In this document: positions 1 through 6,643 of the stretch, one piece after another | Position numbering within the stretch: the stretch's first letter is position 1 | Layout: each line of letters opens with the position of its first letter | NCBI GenBank assembly: GCA_934101235.1 | Contig: CAKORH010000002.1 | Location: 1 to 29,650 of the forward strand | DNA: 29,650 nucleotides | Source of the DNA: an uncultured Bacilli bacterium | GTDB lineage: Bacteria; Bacillota_I; Bacilli_A; RF39; UBA660 | Direction of reading: 5' to 3' | Made by a program: the position numbers and the translations under genes | Notes under the pieces: generated by a model | Told to the model about the DNA's origin: nothing | The model's database searches: none | The model's input: the letters and a program-made list of their open reading frames with translations, nothing else

Positions 1-192
1 TAATAAATATGCTTTAAAACCAACAAATTTTTTTAAAATAGTATAATCTACATTATCTCCACTAGAGATCGTATTCATATTATTATGTAATTTCCACAAA
101 TTATTTACAAAAAATATACATAATAAGGTTAATATTAAGTTTATAATTCTAAAATACTTAATAAAAAACGCATATGGCTTTTTAAAAATCAT
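1..192 (-). CDS. Membrane protein of unknown function, N-terminal 64 residues (cut by left edge)
   Basis: The frame starts with ATG at 192, preceded by the strong ribosome site AGGTGATAAA, and stays open to base 1, so the gene continues outside the window. The visible part begins with a short basic stretch (MIFKKPYAFFIKYFR), followed by one hydrophobic segment at about residues 16-30 (INLILTLLCIFFVNN) and then a polar, presumably extracytoplasmic stretch. This is the layout of a type II single-pass or multi-pass membrane protein. I do not recognise the family. The start site and reading frame are well supported; no function can be given. It is the last of a minus-strand series with the LysM gene and may be co-transcribed with it or started from a weak promoter between them. 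Confidence 0.7.
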   Translation of the reverse strand, partial: MIFKKPYAFFIKYFRIINLILTLLCIFFVNNLWKLHNNMNTISSGDNVDYTILKKFVGFKAYLL

Positions 193-241
193 TTTATCAC
201 CTATTTTCTATTAAGAGTATACCAAAAAAAAAGATATATTT

Positions 242-547
242 CTATAATCTTTTATATGCAAATAATTGCCCTTCTTCTAATAATATTCTATTATTTGTTT
301 TATTAAACTGTTCATAATTAATATTAAATAACGATAATACATCATTTAAGTTATCTCCTTCTTTAGTTAGATAATAGCTATAACCACTTTTAGGAATTAA
401 AATTTCTTGATTTTCATAAATATAATCATTCATATTTAAACCGTTTATTAAAGATAATAAATCTGGATTTACATTATATAATCTACTAATACTATATAAA
501 GTATCTCCCTTTTTTATAATATATTTATCATATAAATCATTGTTCAT
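242..547 (-). CDS. Small protein with two LysM repeats
   Basis: This 101-residue protein consists almost entirely of two LysM-type units. The first, near residues 8-53, reads YIIKKGDTLYSISRLYNVNPDLLSLINGLN and ends with EILIP. The second, from about residue 58, reads YYLTKEGDNLNDVLSLFNINYEQFNKTN. LysM modules bind peptidoglycan or chitin-type glycans. No signal peptide or membrane segment is visible, so export would need another route; alternatively it acts inside the forespore or mother cell, as some LysM spore proteins do (inference). The ATG at 547 is chosen because AGGTGATA lies just upstream; a GTG at 556 falls inside that ribosome site and is unlikely to be the start. The exact role is unknown. 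Confidence 0.8.
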   Translation of the reverse strand: MNNDLYDKYIIKKGDTLYSISRLYNVNPDLLSLINGLNMNDYIYENQEILIPKSGYSYYLTKEGDNLNDVLSLFNINYEQFNKTNNRILLEEGQLFAYKRL

Positions 548-570
548 TAATATCACCTATTATAATATAT

Positions 571-621
571 TATAAAAAAAAGAAAAAGTTTCTATTTTAT
601 ATATTTTTCCACTTTTTCTTT
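571..621 (-). terminator. Intrinsic terminator after the PH-domain gene
   Basis: On the minus strand an 11-bp perfect stem, AAAGAAAAAGT pairing with ACTTTTTCTTT (arms at 611-621 and 579-589), is followed by a T tract. The 5' arm lies in the last codons of the PH-domain gene. It should separate that gene from the LysM gene downstream. Confidence 0.6.
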
Positions 622-1050
622 ATTTGGATATAATTTTTTAGCTTCCATCATATACATTGAAATAACTGTTTCAATTTCAGGTAAAGCCTTTTTCATAAAG
701 TTTGAAAAAGTTATTACTTCTTTTACAGTATCAATAGTAATTTTACCCCAGAATATACCAGAAAATACTTGTAAATCATTATACATTTCTGGAGTAATTG
801 AATTTAAAGTATAACCATATAATATTTGATCTTGTCCAATTAATATTCTATCACTTGTAACACAAAGTACTGCAGTATCAAAAATATTATATGCAACATC
901 ATTACATTGAGCAGCAAAAGCATAAATTACCCTTTCTCCTGGATTTAAATGTTTTTGAACTACTTCACAATGTTTTTTTACTCTCCACATTACCGTATTT
1001 GGATATCTTTTTCTAAATTCTAATACGCATTGTAATACTGTTTTTTCCAT
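592..1050 (-). CDS. PH-domain-like cytoplasmic protein (YokE-type bacterial PH fold)
   Basis: This is a 152-residue soluble protein. The central part has the pattern of bacterial pleckstrin-homology-like domains: GERVIYAFAAQ, then a strand pair AVLCVTSDRILIGQ, a loop, and ITIDTVKEVITF. I assign it to the YokE-like/bPH class from this strand pattern, not from catalytic residues. These domains are non-enzymatic and their ligands are mostly unknown. No membrane segment is present. ATG at 1050 is preferred, with GTGAGTGAT upstream as a weak ribosome site. A GTG at 1062 would overlap the end of the upstream thioredoxin-like gene and has no ribosome site. The stop of that upstream gene lies only a few bases before this start, so the two genes are probably translated from one message. 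Confidence 0.7.
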   Translation of the reverse strand: MEKTVLQCVLEFRKRYPNTVMWRVKKHCEVVQKHLNPGERVIYAFAAQCNDVAYNIFDTAVLCVTSDRILIGQDQILYGYTLNSITPEMYNDLQVFSGIFWGKITIDTVKEVITFSNFMKKALPEIETVISMYMMEAKKLYPNKEKVEKYIK

Positions 1051-1054
1051 AACA

Positions 1055-1861
1055 TCACTCACTTATCATTGAAACTGATTTTAATGTTTCTATTAAAGAA
1101 GCACGATTTACTTCTCCACCAATACAATCAACTACTTTACCTTTTTTAGTAAATATTGTTAATGGTGTACCACTAAATTCATTTAAAGCAAAATCTTTTC
1201 CTGTAGAACCACATTTAGCAGGAACTGTCAAATCCATATTTATTATCTTACTATATTCTTTCATATCATAAGAATCAGAATCAAAATAATAAATATCTAA
1301 GTTATATTTGTTAGCCAAAGCATTATAAACAACTTTGAAATTTTGACAATGAACACAAGTTTCTCTACCAAATACTGACATAACTACTTTATCAGATTTA
1401 ACTATTTTTTTATAACTTGCAAAATCTTTTGCAACTTTATAAGATTTATTATCATTATCTATATCACCAACTAAATACGCTTTAACATCTTCAGAAATAA
1501 TACTATCATCAAATTTAGTGTATTTCTTTTGTTCATCACCATCAATATACATAACTGTATTTGTTTTATCACCAAATAGTTCATTAGTTTCATCAGATGA
1601 TTTAATAGTATAAACATTATAAGTGTAAGAATGGTCATTAGTAGTCATATCTCTCATTTTTCTAAGACTTTTTGTTGTTTCCTTATCAGGTTCTCCTACA
1701 TATACCAATAATGATTCACTTGAAGCAATCTTAGTATTAAATGTTTCTAAACTAATTTCTTCTATCTTTTGCTTACTAATATAATCTTTTATTATAGGTA
1801 CAAATAATAAAACTAAAACAGCTACAATAATCACTAAAATATTAATTTTCTTTTCTTTCAT
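1055..1861 (-). CDS. Membrane-anchored thioredoxin-like protein with a CVHC motif
   Basis: The protein is 268 residues long. It starts with a basic tip and one membrane anchor (about residues 6-26, ILVIIVAVLVLLFVPII), then an extracytoplasmic part. The second half (from about residue 145) carries the redox motif CVHC in a thioredoxin-like setting: VVMSVFGRETCVHCQNFK, then a cis-Pro-like SGTPLTIF and the strand KVVDCIGGE. The first half resembles a second, degenerate thioredoxin-like fold without cysteines (SLLVYVGEPDKETTKSLRKM); this is inference from pattern. The likely role is thiol-disulfide exchange at the cell surface, for example with cell-wall or spore proteins. ATG at 1861 follows the near-perfect ribosome site AGGAGGG; an earlier TTG/ATG frame lacks one. 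Confidence 0.8.
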   Translation of the reverse strand: MKEKKINILVIIVAVLVLLFVPIIKDYISKQKIEEISLETFNTKIASSESLLVYVGEPDKETTKSLRKMRDMTTNDHSYTYNVYTIKSSDETNELFGDKTNTVMYIDGDEQKKYTKFDDSIISEDVKAYLVGDIDNDNKSYKVAKDFASYKKIVKSDKVVMSVFGRETCVHCQNFKVVYNALANKYNLDIYYFDSDSYDMKEYSKIINMDLTVPAKCGSTGKDFALNEFSGTPLTIFTKKGKVVDCIGGEVNRASLIETLKSVSMISE

Positions 1862-2018
1862 CCATATCCCTCCTATAAAACATTTTAACAAATAAATTAA
1901 ATAAAGTAAATTATTCCAAGAAAAAAAGTATATATTTAAATAAGTTTTTATACAAAATAAAAAAGCTCAATTATAATTTATTATAAAAACAAATTATTAA
2001 TTAAGTTATTAACATTTT
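1862..2018. other. AT-rich spacer between thioredoxin-like gene and tmRNA
   Basis: No coding frame is visible in this roughly 157-bp stretch. On the minus strand it should contain the tmRNA terminator and the promoter of the thioredoxin-like gene. A short all-AT inverted repeat near 1974-1990 followed by a T-rich run near 1959-1965 could be the terminator, but it has no GC clamp, so I do not call it firmly. Confidence 0.4.
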
Positions 2019-2371
2019 TGGTGGAGCCGGTGAGAATTGAACTCACGTCCAAAATACTTCCTAATATAATATCTACAAGTTTAGTTAGAACTTAGTATTC
2101 ATTAATAAAAAAGAGTCTAACAATCCTATTTATCAATATAGTTTATAAAAATTCAATAATTACTCTAAACAAAATAATTATTATATCTTATATAATATGA
2201 ACTCTAATTATTCCTATAAGAAAAAACAATTAAAGTGCTTTATTGCCAAATTAGGCAAATGCTAAAGCGTTTGTATTATAAGTTTTGTCAGTTAATTTAA
2301 ACTGTGCCATTTAGGTATAGCAACCACTTGCAACTATATTGGTCCTATTCTGTCGAAACCATTACGACCCC
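2019..2371 (-). ncRNA. ssrA: Transfer-messenger RNA (tmRNA)
   Basis: This one-piece tmRNA rescues stalled ribosomes by trans-translation. Its 5' end GGGGTCGTAATGGTTTCGACAG is the typical tmRNA start; its first seven bases pair with CGGCTCC before the encoded ACCA 3' end, giving a 7-bp acceptor stem with G-U pairs. The T-arm (GTGAG, loop TTCAATT, CTCAC) is intact. The tag frame near 2259-2297 can be read as (A)DKTYNTNALAFA followed by TAA, with GAC as probable resume codon. The length of 353 nt fits the family. The tag ends in Ala-Phe-Ala and not in the usual Ala-Ala of Bacilli, resembling Mycoplasma tags. The resume codon is assigned by alignment memory, so the first tag residue could be off by one codon. 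Confidence 0.95.
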
Positions 2372-2379
2372 ATGAAAAT

Positions 2380-2408
2380 AATATAGCACACTTACTCATT
2401 TTCATCAA
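2380..2408 (-). promoter_or_regulatory. Probable sigma-A promoter of ssrA, inside the 3' end of divIC
   Basis: On the minus strand TTGATG (2408-2403), a 17-bp spacer and TATATT (2385-2380) with an upstream TGC lie 8 bases before the tmRNA 5' end. The -35 box falls inside the divIC coding region (stop at 2392), so tmRNA can be made independently of the division gene. Confidence 0.65.
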
Positions 2409-2694
2409 TTATTTTAATAACTAACTCTCCATCTTTAGTATACAAATATTTTTCTCTAGCATACTTTGCTACATAATCTGGATCTTGTAATTTTACAACA
2501 TCAGTTTCTAAAACTTCTTTTTCACTCAATAATTTATTATATTTTTTTTCTAATTCTTTCTTTTCTTTTTTATTATTATATATTTGTTTCCAATATGAAA
2601 TAGTATTATAAGTAACATAAGAAACTAATAATACAAAAACTAAAAATAATAAAGTTAATCTACGTTTAGCACCTTTATTTACTTTCTTCTTCAT
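2392..2694 (-). CDS. divIC: Septum formation initiator DivIC/FtsB family
   Basis: This 100-residue bitopic division protein has a short basic cytoplasmic N-terminus (MKKKVNKGAKRR), one membrane span at about residues 14-33, a heptad-rich coiled coil (IYNNKKEKKELEKKYNKLLSEKEVLETDVVKL), and the family's terminal signature DPDYVAKYAREKYLYTKDGE. DivIC works with FtsL and DivIB/FtsQ outside the membrane to activate septal peptidoglycan synthesis. Its place directly after yabP and the yabQ-like gene matches B. subtilis. ATG at 2694 has GGTGGATGAT just upstream; an in-frame ATG at 2706 would put the ribosome site inside the coding frame. Confidence 0.93.
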   Translation of the reverse strand: MKKKVNKGAKRRLTLLFLVFVLLVSYVTYNTISYWKQIYNNKKEKKELEKKYNKLLSEKEVLETDVVKLQDPDYVAKYAREKYLYTKDGELVIKIIDENE

Positions 2695-2737
2695 ATCATC
2701 CACCATAATAATAATACCACAAAATATAAAATATGAT

Positions 2738-2962
2738 TTAATCTTTATATAAAAAAATGTAAATAAATGTAAATATTATTATTAAATAATTATAAAAATT
2801 AAAACACCCTTGAAAAAGAAAATAATAAATAATGGTATAAATAACAAATAATAAAACCAACATCAAAGAAGAAAATAAAACATTTAATTTTATTTTTTTT
2901 ATAAGACTTAAAAATAACCCCCAATAAAATATTGTTATTATAATATTAATAAATATTTTCAT
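2738..2962 (-). CDS. yabQ: Short YabQ-like sporulation membrane protein
   Basis: This is a 74-residue, very hydrophobic protein with about three predicted membrane segments (residues 2-20, 27-48, 55-71) separated by a short basic turn (KKIKL). Sequence alone is not diagnostic. The name rests on position: it lies exactly between yabP and divIC, where spore formers carry yabQ, needed for spore cortex formation in B. subtilis. The B. subtilis protein is clearly longer, so this is a minimal form. Its ATG overlaps the yabP stop by 4 bases (ATGA) and has no clear ribosome site, which points to translational coupling to yabP. It could instead be an unrelated small membrane protein. Confidence 0.6.
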   Translation of the reverse strand: MKIFINIIITIFYWGLFLSLIKKIKLNVLFSSLMLVLLFVIYTIIYYFLFQGCFNFYNYLIIIFTFIYIFLYKD

Positions 2963-3246
2963 TTAAACAATTTACTAAAGAATCCATTTTCTTTTTCTCC
3001 ATCTACACCTTCTAAATAGGTTACACTATTTATTTTACCTTTAATACATATATTACCATCATTAGTATCCAATTTTATCAATTCCAAATTACTACCCTTA
3101 ATATTAATATTCCCCATTACACTACTTATTAAAAATTCATTTTCATTAAAATTATGAACTTTTTTTGTACCACTAATAAATATATTATTTCTTTCTAAGA
3201 TTTTAACACTATGACTAATTACATTACTATCAAAATTATTTTCCAT
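2959..3246 (-). CDS. yabP: Sporulation protein YabP (spore coat/cortex morphogenesis)
   Basis: The protein is 95 residues long and matches the YabP family along its length: HSVKILERNNIFISGTKKVHNFNENEFLISSVMGNINIKGSNLELIKLDTNDGNICIKGKI and the terminal FFSKLFK. The family forms a small beta-rich domain. In B. subtilis yabP and yabQ are expressed in the mother cell and yabQ is needed for the cortex; yabP itself has only a mild phenotype. ATG at 3246 follows AGGTGATAAA. A terminator after spoVG lies upstream, so the yabP-yabQ-divIC block probably has its own promoter, which I could not define. This is a strong indicator of endospore ability. Confidence 0.92.
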   Translation of the reverse strand: MENNFDSNVISHSVKILERNNIFISGTKKVHNFNENEFLISSVMGNINIKGSNLELIKLDTNDGNICIKGKINSVTYLEGVDGEKENGFFSKLFK

Positions 3247-3292
3247 TTTATCACCTATTTAAATATATTAAATAGCAGTAATTTTAATAACA

Positions 3293-3316
3293 AAAAAAAC
3301 CACTAAATAGTGGTTA
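3293..3316 (-). terminator. Intrinsic terminator after spoVG
   Basis: On the minus strand AACCACTA and TAGTGGTT form an 8-bp stem with a 2-base loop, followed by a run of eight T, just after the spoVG stop. Confidence 0.8.
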
Positions 3317-3323
3317 TAATATA

Positions 3324-3581
3324 TTATTCAGCTTTATTATATGCATCAATTATAGCATCTTCAAACATTTTTCTTGCATCAGAATTAATTGGATGCGCAA
3401 TATCTTTATATTCACCAGTTGCAGTTTTTCTGCTTGGCATTGCTATAAATAAGCCATTATCTCCTTCTATAATTCTAATATCATGAACAGCAAATGAATC
3501 ATCTAATAAAATAGATGCTTTACCTTTCATTCTAGAGCCTTCTTTTTCAACTTTTTTTACATTAACAGATGTTATTTTCAT
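3324..3581 (-). CDS. spoVG: Septation/RNA-binding regulator SpoVG
   Basis: This 85-residue protein has the whole SpoVG domain: MKITSVNVKKV, a basic loop, KASILLDDSFAVHDIRIIEGDNGLFIAMPSRKT, then DIAHPINSDARKMFEDAIIDAY. SpoVG is a small dimeric nucleic-acid-binding regulator that influences septation and sporulation in Bacillus and virulence genes in other Firmicutes. ATG at 3581 is chosen with GAAAGGAG upstream; a TTG 21 bases earlier sits in the ribosome site. It stands as a single transcription unit with its own promoter and terminator. In B. subtilis ispE, purR and yabJ lie between yabG and spoVG; here they are missing and spoVG directly follows yabG. Confidence 0.96.
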   Translation of the reverse strand: MKITSVNVKKVEKEGSRMKGKASILLDDSFAVHDIRIIEGDNGLFIAMPSRKTATGEYKDIAHPINSDARKMFEDAIIDAYNKAE

Positions 3582-3623
3582 ACTAACATGCACTCCTTTC
3601 AAGTTATATCTAACTCTAAATAC

Positions 3624-3652
3624 ATTTTATAATATATCTAAAATAAATGCAA
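3624..3652 (-). promoter_or_regulatory. Probable sigma-A-type promoter of spoVG
   Basis: On the minus strand TTGCAT (3652-3647), 17 bases, then TAAAAT (3629-3624). It starts just after the yabG stop codon. In B. subtilis spoVG is transcribed by sigma-H; I see no convincing sigma-H signature here, so the assignment to the housekeeping factor is tentative. Confidence 0.45.
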
Positions 3653-3655
3653 GTA

Positions 3656-4426
3656 TTATCTAGGATAACCAACATACATCATGCCATTTGATTTAAGTCC
3701 ACCTATACCATCTTTACCATATTTTGTTTTTTTTAAAAGTTCTATTAAATCAATTTCTTTATTTTTTTCTGTCATCGCTAAATTTATAGCAATAATTGCC
3801 GGATCCAAAGCATGTATATTAATTCTTTTAGGGCTTGACGCAAAATTTGCTCCAGCCTTGATTAAAGCCTCATAATTACTTTGACAAGCACCCGCAATAA
3901 TAACTAATTTATCATGACTTTTTTCATAATTTCTTGCTTGAAAAACTGCTTTAATAAAATTTTTTGAATTCTTATAATTATTTATATCATTTATATCTGT
4001 ATTTTTACTTATTGAATCATGCCCAGTTATTACAAGAATATCAGGATTATACTTCTTTAATAATTTAGAAACAGCATTCGGTAAATCTTTTTCATTTACA
4101 TATTCACCCTGTGCAAATACATTTACTTTATTATAAAATTGTAAACACCTATTTAAATAATCTTTATCTCCATCAATATGTAATATCTTACCTGGTAAAT
4201 AAAAATATTCACTTCTATCCATATTATCTCTAATAATTAAATTATCTGTAAACTCTTCATCATTTTCGTTATATTCACATTTTACTAAATCATCTTTATA
4301 AGCATCAGCAAATAATCTTATATCAACACCCTTTAAAATATAAATATCCTCTTTGATATCCATAATTTTAAATATAGTATCATTATTATAACTGTTTCTA
4401 CTTACATAATCACCAATTTCAAACAT
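3656..4426 (-). CDS. yabG: Sporulation-specific protease YabG
   Basis: At 256 residues it matches YabG, the cysteine-type protease that processes spore coat proteins and, in clostridia, germination proteins. An N-terminal SH3-like part (FEIGDYVSRNSYNNDTIFKIMDI) is followed by the catalytic region with PDILVITGHDS (His136) and IIAGACQSNYEALIKAGANFASSP (Cys181), the conserved His and Cys expected for catalysis, and then the family stretch INIHALDPAIIAINLA. It is slightly shorter than the Bacillus protein. ATG at 4426 follows GGTGATATA. It sits directly after rsmA, as in B. subtilis. Its expression is expected late in the mother cell, but no sigma-K promoter was identified. Confidence 0.93.
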   Translation of the reverse strand: MFEIGDYVSRNSYNNDTIFKIMDIKEDIYILKGVDIRLFADAYKDDLVKCEYNENDEEFTDNLIIRDNMDRSEYFYLPGKILHIDGDKDYLNRCLQFYNKVNVFAQGEYVNEKDLPNAVSKLLKKYNPDILVITGHDSISKNTDINDINNYKNSKNFIKAVFQARNYEKSHDKLVIIAGACQSNYEALIKAGANFASSPKRINIHALDPAIIAINLAMTEKNKEIDLIELLKKTKYGKDGIGGLKSNGMMYVGYPR

Positions 4427-4465
4427 TATATCACCAATAAATTATATAAAAAAAAAGACATTTTA

Positions 4466-5242
4466 TTATAAAATATTTGCAATTTCTACAAATATTTCAT
4501 AACTAATGTCCTCTGCTCTATTTTGTAAATTCATTCCATATTTATTTAAAATAATTTCAATATTAACTAAATCATAATTCTTTAAATTATTACGCAAATT
4601 TTTTCTCTTATGTTTAAATGCAGCATATACAATTTTTAAAAATGTGTCATAATTTTTTAAATCTAATATCTTATCTTTCTTTGATAATTCAATTATTGCA
4701 CTATCAACATTAGGTACTGGATAAAAATTATTTCTTTCAACTAAAAATTTATAATCTATATCAAAAAAATAATTTAAAATTACAGTTATAGCACCATATT
4801 CACTAGAATGAGGTTTAGAAGATAATCTCAAAGCGACTTCATTTTGTACCATTAAAATCATACATTTTGGTATAAAATTTTCATCTATAAATTTAGTTAT
4901 TATTGGTGTAGTAATATAATAAGGTATATTTGCTATAAAATACAATTTATCACTATTTTTAAAATAATCACATAGTTTAATTTCTAAAAAATCTGTATAA
5001 ATAACATTCAATTTTTTATTATCAATTTTATCTAAAAACTTTTTTAAACTTTCATCTATTTCAAAACAAGTAACAGGAACATTTTTAGTTAACAATTTTT
5101 TTGTTAAAGCACCAGCACCTGGTCCAACTTCAACTATTTCTTCATCACTCTTAACATTAACTAATTTTAAAATAGAATTCAATATTTCATCATTGTTAAG
5201 AAAATTTTGACCGTATTTTTTTTTAAAATTATGTTTTTCCAT
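4466..5242 (-). CDS. rsmA: 16S rRNA (A1518/A1519) N6-dimethyltransferase
   Basis: RsmA (KsgA) dimethylates two adjacent adenines in the 3'-terminal hairpin of 16S rRNA and acts as a late checkpoint in 30S assembly. The 258-residue protein shows the family start KKYGQNFLNN, the SAM-binding motif I VEVGPGAGALT (residues 38-47), motif II FEIDESL, and the target-base motif NIPYYITTP (105-113). The C-terminal part contains AFKHKRKNLRNNL. ATG at 5242 follows a perfect AGGAGG; the longer frame upstream overlaps the preceding gene and has no signal. Loss of this gene typically gives kasugamycin resistance. The rnmV (RNase M5) gene that precedes it in B. subtilis is absent here. Confidence 0.97.
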   Translation of the reverse strand: MEKHNFKKKYGQNFLNNDEILNSILKLVNVKSDEEIVEVGPGAGALTKKLLTKNVPVTCFEIDESLKKFLDKIDNKKLNVIYTDFLEIKLCDYFKNSDKLYFIANIPYYITTPIITKFIDENFIPKCMILMVQNEVALRLSSKPHSSEYGAITVILNYFFDIDYKFLVERNNFYPVPNVDSAIIELSKKDKILDLKNYDTFLKIVYAAFKHKRKNLRNNLKNYDLVNIEIILNKYGMNLQNRAEDISYEIFVEIANIL

Positions 5243-5255
5243 GTTAACCTCCTTT

Positions 5256-5279
5256 AAAAAAATCAAGATTTTATCTTGA
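5256..5279 (-). terminator. Terminator/attenuator hairpin immediately before the rsmA ribosome site
   Basis: On the minus strand TCAAGAT, loop AAA, ATCTTGA (5279-5263) is followed by seven T (5262-5256), a textbook intrinsic terminator. It overlaps the stop codon region of the upstream 3D-like gene and ends only a few bases before the AGGAGG of rsmA. No promoter fits between it and rsmA. Confidence 0.8.
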
Positions 5280-5789
5280 CCATCCAAATCTAAGTACATC
5301 ATAACTTATATATTTTTTACCAATACTATAAGCATCTCCAACTTGATTAACTAATAAATCTAAATTAGTTCCTGCAACTCCTCTATCTAATACAATAGCA
5401 GTTATTTTTTCATCGTTCAATGTATAACTTACTATAGAACCGCAAGCCAAACTCGGAGAAGAAGCAACAATTCTTACATTACCATATTGATTATCATTAT
5501 AATTAGTAGTACCATCTAATACATTTTGACCAGTACATCCTAAAGTCCCACCACATAAAGGACAATCAGCAACATAACCAGTAATATACCCAACATATGT
5601 ATCTAAAGGATAATACAAATCTTTCATACGTATCTCTTCAATTTTTATTGCCATTGCAGTTAAATCTAATGTTTTATTAGAATTATCATTAAAAACAGTT
5701 CCATTATCCTTCTCTATATTAATTTTCGTAAGACTAAAAAAGGCTATTACTATAATTACTACTTGAAATATCTTAAAAATACGTTTCAA
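5271..5789 (-). CDS. Secreted/membrane-anchored 3D-domain-like protein with four cysteines (YabE position)
   Basis: The 172-residue protein has a basic start (KRIFK) and one membrane segment (about residues 6-22), then a linker. From about residue 65 it resembles the 3D (double-psi beta-barrel) domain of YabE/YuiC/MltA-like wall enzymes: YITGYVADCPLCGGTLGCTG, VRIVASSPSLACGSIVSYTL, and AIVLDRGVAGTNLDLLV, where the two Asp residues fit the 3D signature. Such domains cleave or bind peptidoglycan. Three Cys in the first motif plus one in SPSLACG are not part of the classical 3D domain and might bind metal or form disulfides. No G5 or DUF348 domains precede it, unlike B. subtilis YabE. The start is taken as TTG at 5789 because AAGGTGG lies just upstream. 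Confidence 0.75.
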   Translation of the reverse strand: MKRIFKIFQVVIIVIAFFSLTKINIEKDNGTVFNDNSNKTLDLTAMAIKIEEIRMKDLYYPLDTYVGYITGYVADCPLCGGTLGCTGQNVLDGTTNYNDNQYGNVRIVASSPSLACGSIVSYTLNDEKITAIVLDRGVAGTNLDLLVNQVGDAYSIGKKYISYDVLRFGWSR

Positions 5790-5831
5790 TAATACCACCT
5801 TCAATGTACATATAATATATCACGATAAAAA

Positions 5832-6581
5832 CTAGATGTCAAAAATATCTTTAACATTATTATTACTAATTTTTACCAATTCATTATAAGAAATATTTAA
5901 TTCATCACTTACAAATTTAACAACATCTTTAACATAATATGGATAATTTTTTTTGCCTCTATTAGGTTCTGGAGTTAAGTATGGACTATCAGTTTCAAAA
6001 ACTAAATTATTTACTCCAATTTCACGAATAACATCTATGAGTTTACAATTTTTGAAAGTTATAACACCATTTATACCAAGTTTATATCCCATTTTAATGT
6101 ATTCGTTAGCTGTTTCTACACTGCCATTAAAACAATGTATCACACCTCTAACGTTATATTTTTTTAATATACTTATCATATCACCTGTTGACTCTCTAGA
6201 ATGTATAATAACAGGATAATCATATTTTTGAGCTAAACTCAACTGATTTTCTAATAATTTAATTTGTTCATTTTTATTATATTTATTATGAAAATAATCT
6301 AAACCTATCTCTCCAATTGCAACTAATTTTTTATTTTCTAAATTGCTCAAAAATAACTTTACAAAATTATCAAAACTATCTCCTATTTCATCTGGATGTA
6401 TTCCAATAGCACAAAATATATTATCATAATTTTTAGATAACTCCAAAACTTCTAACGAAGTATTAAAATCACACCCGTTATTAATAATTTTATCTATACC
6501 ATTTTTTTTCATTTCAAATAAAATATTATCTATATCATCATAATATTCTTTATAAATATGACAATGAGTATCTACTAACAT
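5832..6581 (-). CDS. tatD: TatD-family metal-dependent DNase
   Basis: This 249-residue TIM-barrel hydrolase of the TatD family acts as a 3'-5' exonuclease on DNA/RNA in characterised members. Metal ligands are visible: DTHCHI (His6, His8), AIGEIGLDY (Glu), VIIHSR (His), VIHCFNG (His) and FETDSPYLTPEPNRGKKN (Asp). Its context between spoVT and the YabE-position gene matches B. subtilis yabD (tatD)-yabE. ATG at 6581 with GGTGATATAT upstream is preferred over an earlier TTG that overlaps the ribosome site. Whether its main role is DNA repair or turnover is not decided by sequence. Confidence 0.95.
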   Translation of the reverse strand: MLVDTHCHIYKEYYDDIDNILFEMKKNGIDKIINNGCDFNTSLEVLELSKNYDNIFCAIGIHPDEIGDSFDNFVKLFLSNLENKKLVAIGEIGLDYFHNKYNKNEQIKLLENQLSLAQKYDYPVIIHSRESTGDMISILKKYNVRGVIHCFNGSVETANEYIKMGYKLGINGVITFKNCKLIDVIREIGVNNLVFETDSPYLTPEPNRGKKNYPYYVKDVVKFVSDELNISYNELVKISNNNVKDIFDI

Positions 6582-6605
6582 ATATATCACCAAAAAAATT
6601 ATACA

Positions 6606-6643
6606 ATAAAAAAAGATTTATTACCATTTAAGTTAACAAATCT
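6606..6643 (-). terminator. Intrinsic terminator overlapping the spoVT stop
   Basis: On the minus strand AGATTTGTTA pairs with TAATAAATCT (one G-U pair; arms 6643-6634 and 6623-6614), followed by a seven-T run. The 5' arm forms the last codons of spoVT. Confidence 0.7.

Noticed and set aside
1959..1990. tmRNA terminator from an all-AT inverted repeat
   Set aside because: The stem has no G-C pair next to it that would stabilise it and the T run is offset, so it is not listed as a firm feature.
4440..4475. Terminator between rsmA and yabG
   Set aside because: A T run is present, but the only preceding stem is six A-T pairs with a 3-base loop, too weak to call.
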